64,000 nt of DNA from Thelonectria olida (Eukaryota; Ascomycota; Sordariomycetes; Hypocreales; Nectriaceae), in the NCBI GenBank assembly GCA_020736575.1, contig JAGPYM010000002.1:744001-808000 (forward strand), given 5' to 3'. The notes beneath the pieces are model-generated. The model searched no databases, had not been told where the DNA came from, and saw only the letters and a list, made by a program, of their open reading frames with translations. The first letter of the stretch is position 1; the number at the start of each line of letters is the position of its first letter. This document shows positions 46,139-58,752 of the stretch, one piece after another. Both the position numbers and the translations under genes were made by a program.

Positions 46139-48530
46139 TCAGATAAAACCGCCCCTCGTCTCGATTGCTCGTCCGCTCTCCAGCATGTCGATGCCCTCGA
46201 CATCGGCGCCAAAGTCCATGATGAGGATTTTGGGATCCTGGCCGGAGCTGACAATTCGTCGATAGTCACTCTTGGCACTCAGGACCCAGCTAGTATGCCA
46301 CTTGGGAAAATCGAGGAGCTGATGGCCGGTCTCCATGTCCCAGACCTTGATGTCCGTGTCGTAGCTTCCACTGATGAGTCGACCGCTCACGCTGTCAATG
46401 TGAAGGCTTCGGACCAAGTTCTCATGGGCATGCATTTCGCGCAGAGACTCGCCGGTGTTGGCGTCCCAAATACGAATGACCTTGTCGTTGCCAGCAGAGG
46501 CAATGTATCGTCCATCCTCGGAAAATTGCGAGCAAGCAAGACCCTTGGTGTGACCGACAAACTCGCGGATGTTCTTGCCGGTATCAATATTCCACAGCTT
46601 GACGCGGAAATCTCCCGAGCAAGACACGATTGTATTGGCACGCATCTGCACTGCGTTGACAGGTCCACCGTGGCCACGTAGCTGTCGCAGCAATTCGCCT
46701 GTCGCACGGCTCCATACACAAATGGTGGTGTCCTTGCTGCAGGTCACGATATGCTTGTCATCAAAGGCAAGATCCAAGACGGGAGATGTATGATGACGAA
46801 GCCGGCGGATCGGGCGGTACCCCGCGCGAACATCATGGACGATGCAGCTAGAGTCGGAAGATCCTGTGACCAAGATTTCGTCATCGTACTGCAAGCACAA
46901 AATCGAAGCCTTGTGGTGAGTCGGGAACGAGGCCAGAGTAGGCATCGAAGTAGCCGAGCGCTCATTGTCAGACCCTGCAGCAAAATGAACAGGATTTCCG
47001 CCATCATCGACGAGCATTCCCGTCTCTCCGATGACCTCAGGGGGGCCAATCACCATGCGACACTCAAGAGTGCGCATATCCCAAACGCGGATTGTCTTGT
47101 CTCGCGAGCCTGTGATGATTTTATACCTGGTACAGTTAGTAAACTCGCACTTTCATGACTATAGGGGTAGAAACGCACTCATCGAACTGCAGGCAGTAGA
47201 TACTATCCTGATGCCCGTTGAGATAGACAGATCGAGCCTTGCCGACCTTCCATCGATGGGCAAGCTCTTGCTTGACACGGTAGATCTCCTTCCAGTCGTT
47301 TGAAGGGGACAAGGGAGGAATTCCAAGGCCTGCGCCTGGAGTAATGGGACCGCTGGTCGCATATGTGCCAGTCATCTCACGCAGGCAGGACTCCCGCCAA
47401 ACATGCTGATTGGCAACCACCTTCTTCCAGTTGAGAGAAACCTCGCTGGCCTTTGTGAGGGCCGCAGCGTCGAGGTAGGCCAAGACATGGATCGCCAGCT
47501 CGGTAGGGAGCTTGGAGATGAAATCGATTCGACTAATGGTGGAGCCTAGCTCGGTACCCAGCTCGCTGTCGGCTCCATCATCGGCCCCGCTACCAGGAAG
47601 CGTGACCGTAATTCCAATACCGCTCTCCCGGTCGTTTCCGTCCTCGCTGTTGGACGGGTGCAACCACAAGTTGTGGAGGCCGTTCCTGGCAATGAACTCA
47701 TTTTGCATGGCTGCAGAGGCCTTGGCGGCGGCCCCCGAGTTGGAAGGAATGACGGGAGGTTCGCCGCCAAAGCCTGGGATCGGGAGCTGAGAGTGGTGGA
47801 ATGCGGCCGGGTCCTGGATCAAGTCGAGGTCGTAAATGGATCGCGAATGTCGGAAGCTCGCTGCTTGTCGGAGTCGGTTCCAAGTCGAGTGGGGATGAGC
47901 CGTGGTTGGTCTACCACCGTGATGATACGGATCGTGGTGGGCATCCTGGCGATGAAGATCCTCGGCGGCGGCTGAAGACCTACGGTGAACCATGCCTTTG
48001 AGGGACATGGAAGCGCGGCGGATAATGCCCTTGATGCTCCCCGGAGTATGAATGTGGTGGTGGTGGTGGTGTTGGTTGTGATGTTGCTGGCTATGGAATG
48101 CTAGATGGTGGCTGTGGCTGTGACCGTGGCCGTGGGATGGACCATTATGCGAATCGTCTTCCTCGGTATCGTCGATGGCAAGCTCGTTGAGGTTTCGGGA
48201 CAGGTTGTGAAAATGGTCGTGGCCAAAGGCAAACGACTTTGGTCGGCGCCATGGTAGTGAGAGGCTAAGACTGCGATGTCGCTGGGGGACGGCCGCACCA
48301 ATGACACCCGCGGCATCGTGGCCAGTTGTTGGGCCAGCAGTCGTCGTCGCAGTGGTGTCGCTACCAGCGAATGCGGCAGTATTTTTGTTGTTGCTGGAAG
48401 AGTGCGCTTGCTCGGCGTTGACGCAGGCAGAAGCAGAGGCGGCGGCAGACGACTCAGCAACGACTGGAGTGTCCATCATGGCTTCTTGTGCGGGAGCCCA
48501 GTCGTTGATGGGGAAGATGCGACGGGTCAT
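46139..48530 (-). CDS. F-box/WD40-repeat protein, probable SCF ubiquitin-ligase substrate adaptor
   Basis: Two exons, 48530-47179 and 47126-46139, giving 779 residues. The N-terminal 330 residues are low-complexity: Ser/Ala-rich, then a His-rich tract (132-161, encoded partly by GTG/TGG repeats) and a Ser/Arg stretch. The F-box spans about 336-383 (DFISKLPTELAIHVLAYLD ... WRESCLRE) and would bind Skp1. From about 436 on there are seven WD40 repeats with their hallmark ends (DKTIRVWDM, DTTICVWS, DFRVKLWN, DKVIRIWD, DTDIKVWD), forming a substrate-binding propeller. The order F-box then propeller is that of Met30/SconB, Cdc4 and Pof1-type adaptors; which of these it matches cannot be decided. 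The 52-nt phase-2 intron (donor GTGCGT, branch TACTAAC) joins QFDE to YKIITGSRD inside a repeat. It is divergent from the bZIP gene. Confidence 0.88.
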
Positions 48531-51325
48531 GGCAGTAGCGTGACGGCGTGCGTAGTGGCCCGATAGGAAACGTGGAGAGCGGCTATCGACAGCGTCTCTT
48601 TCGCCTGCGCTGCGTCTGCGTCTCGGGAGCTCTATCTATTTTCGTTTTTCCGTGTCGGAGTGGGAGTCGGTGTTGGCCGTGATTTGAACCAGTGGGAGCA
48701 GAATGATGGTTGAGGGCCAGCAGGGCGGTGCAGCACGAGACCGGGGGGTCAACGAATGGAACAGGCCAAGGCGGACGGGAATGGTAAGCTGACGGCGACG
48801 AGGGGGGACAACAACAAATAAACAAAGATGAATGAATGGTCAAATCAACAGAGAAGGAATGAGGCTGCGTTATCAAGAGGGAAGCGCCCTGCAGTTCGAG
48901 TTTCAACGACGATGGATGCGAAACTGTGCCGGCGACGTCAGTGTGTCGGTGCGCAAGATGTCAACTGCCGCTCGCCTCGTTTCGTTTCGCTTCGCGTCGT
49001 TGGACCGTGTTGAGCAAGAGGGAAGGGCGGGACTCGAAAACAAAAAAGGCGCGGGCGTGGGAGCCTCTTTTTAATTTTGGACACAGCGCACAAAGAGGCA
49101 AAGACTGGGAGCTGAGATTGTCAGTGCCAGACTCTGTCCGTGCTGTACAAGGTCTGAGTTGCAGGGGATGACGGATGGTTGGATGTCGAGAGGAGGAGCC
49201 GAGAGGGGGGAGAGGGGCTTGTCTCTCGAGTCTCCGCCTTGGTTTTTTTCCTGGTCTCGGGGAATGTCAAAAGCGCCACGAATAAATGATCATGGGTCCT
49301 GTCAAGATGTGTTCAAATCAGCAGAGGAAGTGCCGTTTATCTCTCTCTGAGTCAAGTCGACCGTCACAGGAATTTGGCGCTTCTCTGATAACAACAATAA
49401 CAATGCAACCCTGTTATGTATTCGCAGGCAACGGAGAGGGTGTGGTGTTGTTGTTGTTGTTGTTGTTGTTGTCGGGGTGGTGACAGGCAGCTGAATAAAG
49501 CCCCAAGAAAAAGAATTATTCGGGATCCCTGTCGAAAACAACGGGCAAAGGGTAATTCAAGCAGCCAGTGATAGGTCGACCGGCAGACAAGGGCCACGGA
49601 TCGGGAACCAGGGGCCGGAAGAGAGGGTGCAAGAGGGCGACCACCGACCAGGGAGAGAGGCTGTCCGGAATTAAAAAAGAAAAAAAGAGAGAGGAAATAG
49701 ACTAAGTCTGGAGCCAAGGAGCACGCACGACAGGAACTCGCAAGGGAAGGGAGAGACAATATAGGTAGGGATGGAGGAGAGGAGAGCGAGAGCGAGCGAA
49801 CGAGACAAAGGGGGTGTTTTAAAAGGGGGGAGTTGGTCAGATATACATAGGTACGGGTTGTTAGTTGCGACTTGTATTAGTCGACCGCTACCGGCAAGGA
49901 CAAAAAGGAGAGACGGGAACGTCTTTACCAAGAAACCAGGGACTTGACACGCAAATAATCAGCAGTAACGCCAGGCACAGGCACAAAAGACGGACAGAGT
50001 TTTTGCTAGAAGGACGGGACATGAATCGAGAATGCGCGTAGTGGCCGGTAGCCGCAGCCACCATTTTCAAGTCTGGTTAGAGATTTTCCAAGCATCTGCT
50101 ACAAAGTACATACTGCGTAGGAGATGGAATCCTCCCGCTCTCCATCGTCGTCATCTGGCAGCACGTGCAGTGAGAAAGAGGAAGAGTGCGGTGGGATGGC
50201 GGATGGATGACGCCTCATCAACGCCTCTCTTCCAACATTTTGGACATATTTTCAGAGACATGCATGCGAATATGCACACTCACCGCCCGGTTTCTTGCAT
50301 CTGATGCTGACCTCCCTTTTCGGGGAATAGCAGATCAATGCAGATAGAGCCAACTGCGGAATTGGGCGAATGGATTGACTTTGATTTCTCCCCAACTCCC
50401 CCTCCTGCTCGGCTAAGGCGATGGCGTCAAACTCGGGCCCCCTCCGCGGTGGCGTCCAGGCCTGAAGATTCGGTGTTTCGTGAAAGGAGACGAGGTCGGG
50501 TGGCGACGAACCCGGCACATCTTTTTTTTCTTTTCTTTCCATCTCTTTTGGCCCGACAATCTCTTCACTTCCGGATACAAGAAGATCAGCCTGGCAACCG
50601 GTAACTAACTCAACCAGACGGTCAAAGGGACTGTTGAGACTCTCAGAGTCAGGGACCAAGGAACGACCAATACATGCCAAAGTCCGTCCGCCTCGTTGGG
50701 GCGTGTCCACTGTCCAGAACAATTTGACACGAGACGCTAAAACGCTGGCTCCTCAGCCCGCAAAGTTGCAAGGGTCTCTCGTTGCCCCCCAGATTTTTCT
50801 TCAGTCCAGGTCGGGTCCCTTGAAGAATGATCTCATTGGAGTTGGGAGGGGTTGAAAGGTCTTTTTCCTCAGAATCCACACGGGCATATGCAGTGTCCAG
50901 CCCAAGGGTGATACCAAATGGCGGTTCTCGTATTCGTCTCTCAACAATAGATGATGGAAGCAAAAAGCAACGTGATGAGGGAAAAATGAAGAGTAAAATT
51001 TGACATGATTCAGGGCCCTCGTCCTCCTCGACGAACCTGAGCGGTGATCAAACCCCAGACTCTCCTTCACTTTTGCCCCAGGACGGACCCGCCGGCGCCG
51101 TCTGCTCCGTGTCTCCACTCCAAGTCTCCGACGCTTGTTGGCTTTCTCAACATCGCCGACGGTCGAGATTCGCGACAGACGTTAACAAGCTTACCCACCA
51201 GTTTGTAGCACCGCCGTGACAGCTACTTCGTACATGCACCTTATTAAGCATAACGCGCCATCGTTGAATCCTTGACATTGTACTTTATCGGCCGTTTTGA
51301 TCACTCCTCCTTGCCGCCTCCAATC
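48531..51325. promoter_or_regulatory. Divergent promoter interval of the F-box and bZIP genes
   Basis: About 2.8 kb between two divergent starts. It carries a (GTT)8 microsatellite at 49447-49470, several purine-rich tracts (49670-49830) and only short random frames. Its length suggests long leaders or complex control of one or both genes, but no specific site can be claimed. Confidence 0.45.
49447..49470. repeat. (GTT)8 microsatellite
   Basis: Eight perfect copies of GTT in the divergent promoter interval; intergenic. Confidence 0.9.
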
Positions 51326-52869
51326 ATGGAGAAATCATCCAGTCAGGCCAACAAGCCAAAGAACCCGCCCCGGCGCAACATGGAAGCCCGCCGGGAACAG
51401 AACCGCATAGCTAGCCGCAACTATCGTATGCCACTCATACCTAGATCAAACCAGCTCCACCATGTGTACATAGATCTGACATGCTAACACGTATCTGCCA
51501 GGTGAGAAGCGGAGGCAAAAGCTGGCCCTGTTGAACCAGCTGCTTGAGCCAGAGAGTAGTAGTTCTACCCCCTCGAGTTCTGCCCCCGACATTTCCCATT
51601 CCAATCTAGATACAAATGCCATCATTCAAGGCGATAGCCTTACTCAACAGCCTCTCTCGTACCCACCCGTCTCGCAGCTGCCAATATCGCAACATGAATC
51701 CACCCTCGACATTGACCTCTCGGGCTTCGACGACTGCGTCGCACCTATTGACATGAACAACTCTCAATCTCAGTCACTAACGCCCACCACATTCGCTCCC
51801 TATTACCCTGTGCCAACTACATCATATCCATCCACCCATCTCCCCGACACCCCTTTTAATACAATGTTTGGACCATTGACCACCGACAACTTCACCACCA
51901 ACAACGAGCATCAATATCGAGCTTCCGCCTTCCAGCCCTCAGCTTCAGACAACTTCACGCCCCAAGCTCGGAATTTCGACGAGCCTCGCACCTCCGCAGC
52001 TTCCAAGAGCCAGGCCCTCCAAGAGGTCCTGAGAGGCCTAGACAACCTCTCCATCAGCCAAAAGCGAGTCCTCGTCCAACTCCTCCAATACCAGATCCAA
52101 GACGCATCCGAGCCTCAGCCCCCAAACCCCCCTCCCTCCGACAACCCCAACAACCCTTACTTCCAATCACTCACAAGAATGCAGCTGGAAGCCTTGCAGT
52201 ATGCCATGGCCATCCGCCAAACAGCCTCCGCCGGCCCGTCCCGCGGTCCTAATATGTATCGCATGGACGCCGGCCTCTTCAACGCCCTGTTCGCCAACTG
52301 CTTTGCTCTCGGCATGGCCGACATCGCGCCCATGCTCGTCGACGACGGATGGAGCATCTTCGGTCTCGGCCCGGACATCGCCTACCACCCCTCCCAGCTG
52401 TCTGTCGTGAGGGCAAAGTTCCGCAACTTGGCTCCGGCTTTGCAGCCGACTGATAAGCAACTTACGTTTGCTCACCACCCTTACATCGTAAGTCTCCCAA
52501 TGCTCAACATGTTCTTTAGCAAATTTCCTGCAAAAAGCTACAACTGACATGCACCAGGACGTGATTCCCTACAAGGCATTCCGTGATAAAGTCCTCGAGG
52601 CTCTGGACCACGAACAACCCCTCCTGGATGAGGATATTCTATGTGAAGATTTGCTCACCGGGCTAACATGCTGGGGTTCGCAACAAAACGCCCTCGGCAT
52701 GGGTGCGGCCGTGCCTTGGGACGTCCGAAGTTGGGAGCCTAGTCTATGGTTTCTTAATAAATATCGAGACTTGGTGGGGGGCTGGGAGGATGAGATGTGG
52801 AAGGGTGCCCGAACTTGGCATAGCATGCGAGGGGAGCGCGTTCAGGAACTAGATATACCATCACCATGA
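51326..52869 (+). CDS. bZIP transcription factor with a C-terminal DUF3425-like domain
   Basis: Three exons: 51326-51425, 51502-52487 and 52558-52869, giving 465 residues. The basic region lies at about 16-40: RRNMEARREQNRIASRNYR continuing into EKRRQKL, with the N-x-x-A-S-R-x-Y-R signature of fungal Yap-like bZIPs. The leucine zipper is short (LALLNQLLE), as in many fungal bZIP-DUF3425 proteins. Residues 50-280 are Ser/Thr/Pro/Asn-rich and probably an activation or disordered region. The C-terminal 180 residues contain LFNALFANCFALGM, HPYI-DVIPYKAFRDKVL and WDVRSWEPSLWFLNKYRDL, typical of the DUF3425 fold that accompanies these factors. Nuclear DNA binding is expected; the regulated genes are unknown. 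Intron 1 (76 nt, phase 1) splits the last Arg codon of the basic region, a position common in this family; intron 2 is 70 nt, phase 0. Confidence 0.88.
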
Positions 52870-53342
52870 ACAATACCCAACTCAATTATCTATACATATG
52901 TAGGGAACGTAATGAACCTGGATCTTTTCACGAATCAATGAAGTCACAGGAGAAACTAGAACCCAGGCGCAATATTGAACAGAGTCATGATGTACTATTA
53001 CAAAAGTCTTATCGAAGCACAAGAAAAGCTCCAAGGCTAACAATACAAAGAAAAAGGGTATGGTATCAATAAGAATGCCCAGCTAAACGAATGCCCGAGA
53101 ACCAAGGCCGACCCAAACGGGCAAATGAAAACAAGAGAAGAGAAAGGCACACGCATGGGGCGAATATCATCACGCCCGTAATCTATCACCAAGCATAGTA
53201 GAGAGCTCTTTGCTTCGTAGGCCGTTCTTCTCCGCAACTGGTCGTTGTCGTTGTCATGATCCACATCTTCTCTCCTCCCAACCCAAGAACAAGGATTTCT
53301 TCATGTAAACACGTGGTAGAAGCATCATGTACTCGTTAAAGA
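52870..53342. other. Convergent intergenic interval
   Basis: 473 bases between the stops of the bZIP gene and the CLIP-170-like gene; presumably both 3' untranslated regions. Nothing else is seen. Confidence 0.5.
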
Positions 53343-55849
53343 TTAAAATGCATCTTCAAAGGGGCAATCGACACTGTCGTGGCCATCACGTTCGCACACA
53401 GCGCACCACTTCTCGGGGTCCATGATACCACTCTCCTTGCCGGCCACCGGCCCCGACTCCATGGGATTGGGCAGGATCTTGACGTTGGGCGAGGGCGGGC
53501 CAGGGTTCTTAAACTTGAGAGTGGACAAGGGCGCAGGCGCATCGTTTCCAGTAGGAGTGTGAGGCTTCAGCTCTTCACTGTCCTGGCCCGTCTTCAGATC
53601 GCCGTTGGTCTTAGCACCGTCGGGACCGAACATGTTGGTGCAAGTGAGAATGTCGTGGCCATTAGTCTCACAGATCTCGCACCACAAAGTGCTCGACTCG
53701 GTGGCATTGGAGAAATCGTCACTTTCGGGCATGGTATCGAGGGTGCTAACCCGCTTGTGAGTAGCGCTGGCTTTCTTGTGAGTAGCATCGGGGGAACGAG
53801 GCTCGTAGGCTTGGGCGAGGACGACGGTATCTCGGGAATCTCTCAGAGACGATCGATGGTTCGCCATATTCGAGTCTTGGCGGAATGTTTCCAATTCAGT
53901 CTCCAACTCCTCCTCTCGGTTTGCCTTCTTGTCAAGAAGCGCCTGGAGTTCAGCAACCTGACGCTCGAGATTGTCGTGGGCAATCTTGGTCTGAACAGCA
54001 TCGCCTGCCATGAAAGACCCAGGTCGCTGAGTTGGTGTCCGAACCTCTTCGCCGCCCGGGACGGAATCTCGGCTAAGGGAGTGGATGATAGCCTTCAGTC
54101 CCCTAATCTCGTCGTCCTTCTGTTCCAGCTCCTTAGCAGAAACAGTTGGCTCAGCGTTACCGGCCGTCGTAGCAGTTGCTTTTTCACGTTCGCGGCGCAG
54201 CTCAGTCCGTGTTCGTTCAACTTCGCCTCGCAGGAACTCGACCTCGCCGCGAGCTTCAGCTTCTCCTCGGCGGGCATCTTCAAGGCCTTCCTCCAGCTCC
54301 TGAACGAGCTCCTCCAATTGTTTGAGCTGGGTTGCCACAGACTCAACATCAACATTTCGAGATTCTAGCTCTCGAACATCCGCCATTAGCTCTTCTATCC
54401 TCCGCTCGTAGACACGCTCCGTCTCAGAGCTAGCCAATTCAAGAGTGTCAATAGTGCTGCGAAAGTCGGCTCGATGGGCGTCGAACTCCGAGGTGAGCAT
54501 GGCGATCTTGTCGTTCTTCTCTCGGAGTGCTTGTCTAAGTTGCTGGGTATCCTTGTTATCCATACTGCTTGGTCTGGGTGGTGGCAGTCCCTCGGCGCTC
54601 TCCATAAGTCCTTGCAGCTCGACAAGGCTGCTCTCCATTTCGGTCAAAGTAGATGACTGGTCCTTAAGTTGTCGCTCGCGGTCTTCTAGTTGTGCTCGTA
54701 GGTGCTGGAGCTCCTCGTCGTTTGCACGATTGCCGGCACGAGAGCCAGTTCGGGATGCAGCACGTGAAGCTGGTCGAATCTTGGCACTGAACGACGAAAC
54801 CGATCCGTGGCTGCCGTTTGTCATAGTTCGTTGCACGCCGCCCATAGGGCCAACCTCATCCTCCAGACCATTGACTGATCCTAGAGCAGAGGCGCTTCGA
54901 GGCCCTAAACTAGGCTTGCGATCCAGCTTCGGCATCCTCTTGCTGGGGTCACCCGATGTTCCACGCACGCTTTGGGCGAAGGCTCGATTCGTAGGGCTGC
55001 CATATCGGGAAGGCTGGTGCTTGGCGGGAGTGGCCATGGACGGCCGAGGTCCGGGAGTCATTTGCATTCGACGCACGGGAGAGTCGGGGCGGGGCAGAGA
55101 GGTCCTGGGAGCTCGTTTGCCTCCGGGGCTCGGAGCGCGCGCGCCGGGGCCAACAGAGGCACTGAACTTTGGGAGGCCGGGAGTCGGGGGTGTGTGGTTG
55201 AGAGAGTTTTGGTTTCCAGGCCTCAACCCACCATATGAGCTGGTGGGAGTCAAGGGCATCGCGGGGATAGATTCGCGCCGCGCGATGGCTTTCGCAGCAG
55301 GCAGGAAGATGCCTGCGCCGGGAATATTCGTGCTAAAGTACGATACACTGGAAGCATGGGTATTAGCAAAGGCATGTAGAATTGAAAGGAAGAGGCGGCT
55401 TGGACAACTTACCCGTCAACATCACCACTGTTTTTGCCTCTAGCTGCAAAATCAGGGTGCAGTTCAACACCAACAAAGACACCCCTTTTCCCTTGAACAG
55501 AACCAACAAATCGGACTGTTCCAGACATGCCACCGGCAACATCGACAACATCTCCAAGCGCGTGGTCGGCAGCAACGCCACGGCCGGGAGTGGTGGGAAT
55601 CATATTTTGTGACTGGTCGCTCAGGACGGACTCAACGGCGTAACTCTCAGTGACATCGGGGATGCTGGCAAGCGAGCCAGGCGTGAGAGCAGCGAGGGAG
55701 GCTTTACGCGGCAAAGGAGGAGGAGCGAGTCGCGAATGGGTCGAGTATGCGAGCTTGAGGTTGGGAGTAGACGCGTGGGTGGAAGGTCTCCGGAGGGATC
55801 GCGAGGGCGTCTTGGGCCGCGAGTGTGTGAGTGTTGTGGCAGAAGGCAT
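53343..55849 (-). CDS. CAP-Gly microtubule plus-end protein (CLIP-170/Tip1/Bik1 type)
   Basis: Two exons, 55849-55413 and 55347-53343, giving 813 residues. One CAP-Gly domain lies at about 99-165: LGDVVDVAGGMSGTVRFVG, RGVFVGVELHP, GKNSGDVDGVSYF and AGIFLP. The canonical GKNDG reads GKNSG here. A basic Ser/Pro-rich region (170-330), which would help bind the microtubule lattice, is followed by a coiled coil (about 350-620) for dimerisation. Two zinc knuckles of form C-x2-C-x4-H-x4-C end the protein, at 701-715 (WCEICETNGHDILTC) and 793 onward (WCAVCERDGHDSVDC); these recruit dynein-pathway partners in CLIP-170. The single CAP-Gly plus coiled coil plus knuckles identifies the CLIP-170 ortholog rather than dynactin p150 or a tubulin cofactor. 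The 65-nt phase-2 intron falls within the CAP-Gly domain (DVDG to VSYF). Confidence 0.92.
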
Positions 55850-58752
55850 GGCGGCCTTGTGTGAGGCCCGGATCAGGGCCCTTATTTTCCTTTGGGGAGG
55901 GATTCGCAGAGGGCGTGTCTCATTTGTTTACACCCCACGGCTGCAGCCACATCTGGCAAATAGGGGGGCGCTTTTGGACAGTGATCCCAGCTCTGTGCGA
56001 CGAAATAGCTCCCGTCGACTAGGAGGCGGGTTGCCGAGCACCAACAGGAACAGGAACCAAAGAAAAAAAAAAAAAAAATAGGTCCACGCGATCCAAAAAA
56101 GCACTGGTCTCTTTTCTCCTTAGGTTCTGTTGCTTCCTGTCGACGGCGCTCTGTGCTGCCAGCTGTGTTTAAAATGAGGACTAGCTGAAGCCCCAAAGAA
56201 AGAAATGAGCACGAGCGTCTAGCGATCGGATCGAATTTGCGGCCAGCCGGGACGGGGACGAGGACGGGGGCGGAACAGAGAAGGGGTCCAAGGGGCGTTG
56301 GATTGGTTTGCGGTTGATGAAGAATGTGATATGATTTTCCTTTTTTTTTTCCTTTTCTCCTCTTGTCTTGTCTTGTCTTGGTGACGACAGGCGATGGATG
56401 CGAGATTGTTGTACCGTGGACGTCGTAGCGGGGTGGGGTTGCTGATAAAATGAAATGGGTGGAAAGAAGAGAAGAGAAAAGAAGCAAGAGAAGGCGGAAG
56501 GCGAATTAAAGACAGGAATCAAGAGAGGGAGCCGCGGGGAGTCAAATAGACCGACGAACAAGCGAACCACTTGTGATTTGACTCTCGAGTGTTATCCCGT
56601 CCAAGGGTGGCTGATCTGATTGGTATGTATTCGCAAATAAGCTTGGAGGAGCAGGCCGGATGAAGCTGGGACCAGAAGGGGGAGAAGATTGAGTGTCGAT
56701 GACGGCTGATCATCAATCGGGTCGAAGCTATGTTGCCTCGTCTTCTTCTTCTTCTGCTTCGTCGTCGTCTTCTTCGTCTTCGTCAACACCTACAAAAGGG
56801 GGAGGAGATCCGGAGAGAGGAGGCCAAGAAAGGAGGGGCAGCTCAGCACCCTTTTGTTCCCCTTGACTTCTTCCTCCCACGTCTCAACCACGACCCTAGT
56901 TCGTTCGTATGTAACTCTTCTTGTTCGCCGTCACCGCCACTGCCACTGCACGGGGATCGCTTTGTCTTGCTCCACGTCTGCAGGCGCAAGCTTCTGACAC
57001 AGGGGGGGGAGAGGAACGAGGGACCGGCCGTTCGGTCCAGGGCCGTTGCTGATGCAGCCTCTTCCCTTCTGTCGGTCAACGAAGGTCGCAGCTGTCCTTT
57101 GAACTTCAACCCTGTCTGGATGGGATGATGAGCAAACTCCGGGGAAGCGCAGGGGACGACAACTGAGAGACTGACGGTCAAGGACAAGAATAGCTGAAAT
57201 AAAATGAAGAAAGGAAAAATGCCGCCCCAGCAATATACTGTACCCACCGGTGATGTCGGCTTCGGTGTTGATGATGGCTTCCAACAACAGGAATTTTTCT
57301 TCCTTCTTCCTCTGCCCTTCATCACCCCTTTATTTACTTACGAAAAGGGGACCAAACCAAAACAACAGCGCTCCTGCAGCTACCGTTGTCATGATGCATC
57401 TGCACCTTGCACCTGCAGCTGTGTTTACATGCGCCTAACCCTCTGTCGCCGTGGCATCGCATGCAACCGCCTCATCACGCGCTGCACCCTCCCCGCCAGT
57501 CTCCAATCGCAGGCCAGACCGGCGCTGCAGAGCGATGCAGTCGCCGCCGAGACCACCCGCGATGGCCCTTGATCCGTGAATCCCATTCGCCCTGACATCG
57601 CTCCACCTCTACGCAAGCTCCTGGAACCCCGCCGCCGCCAGGGACAGACTTGACGCCGTTCCTGGAACAGGGACGCTGATATCATACCGACACTCTGACT
57701 TGCGATTTGTTGATGTTGATAGTCTTGGATCAACGGGAAATCATGAGTCCCTCTCCTCTGGGTCCCATTCAACCATTGAGCCGTGGCCGCCCTGGCTGGT
57801 TGGTGGGTTCACTGGGTTGCTCGACGGTGCCTCGGAGAATTCAAGCCCATGGGCAAATTGAGCAGAAGCCCATTTCGCCCGAGGAAACTAACATGCGGAT
57901 ATTTGGTCGTCAGACTGATGGCCTCATGGATCAACGGTGTCGAGGCCTCCCTGCTAAAGGCGACGGCAGGGGTCCATTTGGATGTGCCCGTCCAGAGAAG
58001 GGATTGCCAATACTGATGCCCTTCTGCGCCAGACAATATCCAGACAAAGAGCCAATCTCGGCCTTCGGTGCATTGCTTCATTTTGTACGAGATTCAGATA
58101 TTCCTCGCCACGCCAAGGAAAGGATTTCGTTATCATGGCTACATTCACTGCTTACTCCAGACTGTCAGACATGGCATCATCTCCTCTCTTATTTCCCACC
58201 CCCGCTCGGGAGACAGCGTTACATCCCGGTTAACTGTCAAAACCCCTTCTCTTTCTTGCCAATGTGGAGCCGTCGTTCTATACTTGGAATCGCATTCCAA
58301 GACAGACGATAATCCGATGTCTATCTAATTACTAGGGGTTTTCAACTTGAAATGTTTGTATTTCGGACGCTTAGTAATTATCCATTGGGTATCATGTTTC
58401 ATTGCTCGACCTCGTCCCTACCGCCACCTGTATCCTTCCGTGTCGGCTGTCGATCAGTTTGCCAACACCTCGATGCAGTCAGCCTTGCTGCGAGGAATCG
58501 TCATTCGCCTTAGAGCCTTGGTAATCTCTGCCATCGAGACCTGGCCCTTAACCCATCTCCACACCGTGGCAGGTTGGCCGTGTTCCCTGGTCATCAATCC
58601 TCTTCCCAACAACCGAGACATTTCATCTCGTTCTGCCTGTTCAAGATAACCGTGCCGGGTTCCCTTGCGTACGTTGGCAATCGTGTATGCTCGGCAAATT
58701 GTTGTGTATTCGTAATATTTGAGGTTTGTCGTAATGGTGCCTTCCAAGTACC
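55850..58752. other. Long intergenic interval upstream of the CLIP-170-like gene
   Basis: About 2.9 kb between the CLIP-170-like start and the stop of the ARM-like gene. It contains a run of 16 A (56063-56078), TCTTG repeats near 56385 and a TTC/GTC microsatellite at 56739-56784. The left part is purine-rich on the plus strand, consistent with a C/T-rich leader for the minus-strand CLIP gene. No supported frame or RNA gene. Confidence 0.45.
56739..56784. repeat. Imperfect (TTC/GTC)n trinucleotide tract
   Basis: Some 46 bases of alternating TCT, TCG and TTC triplets on the plus strand; intergenic simple sequence. Confidence 0.8.
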
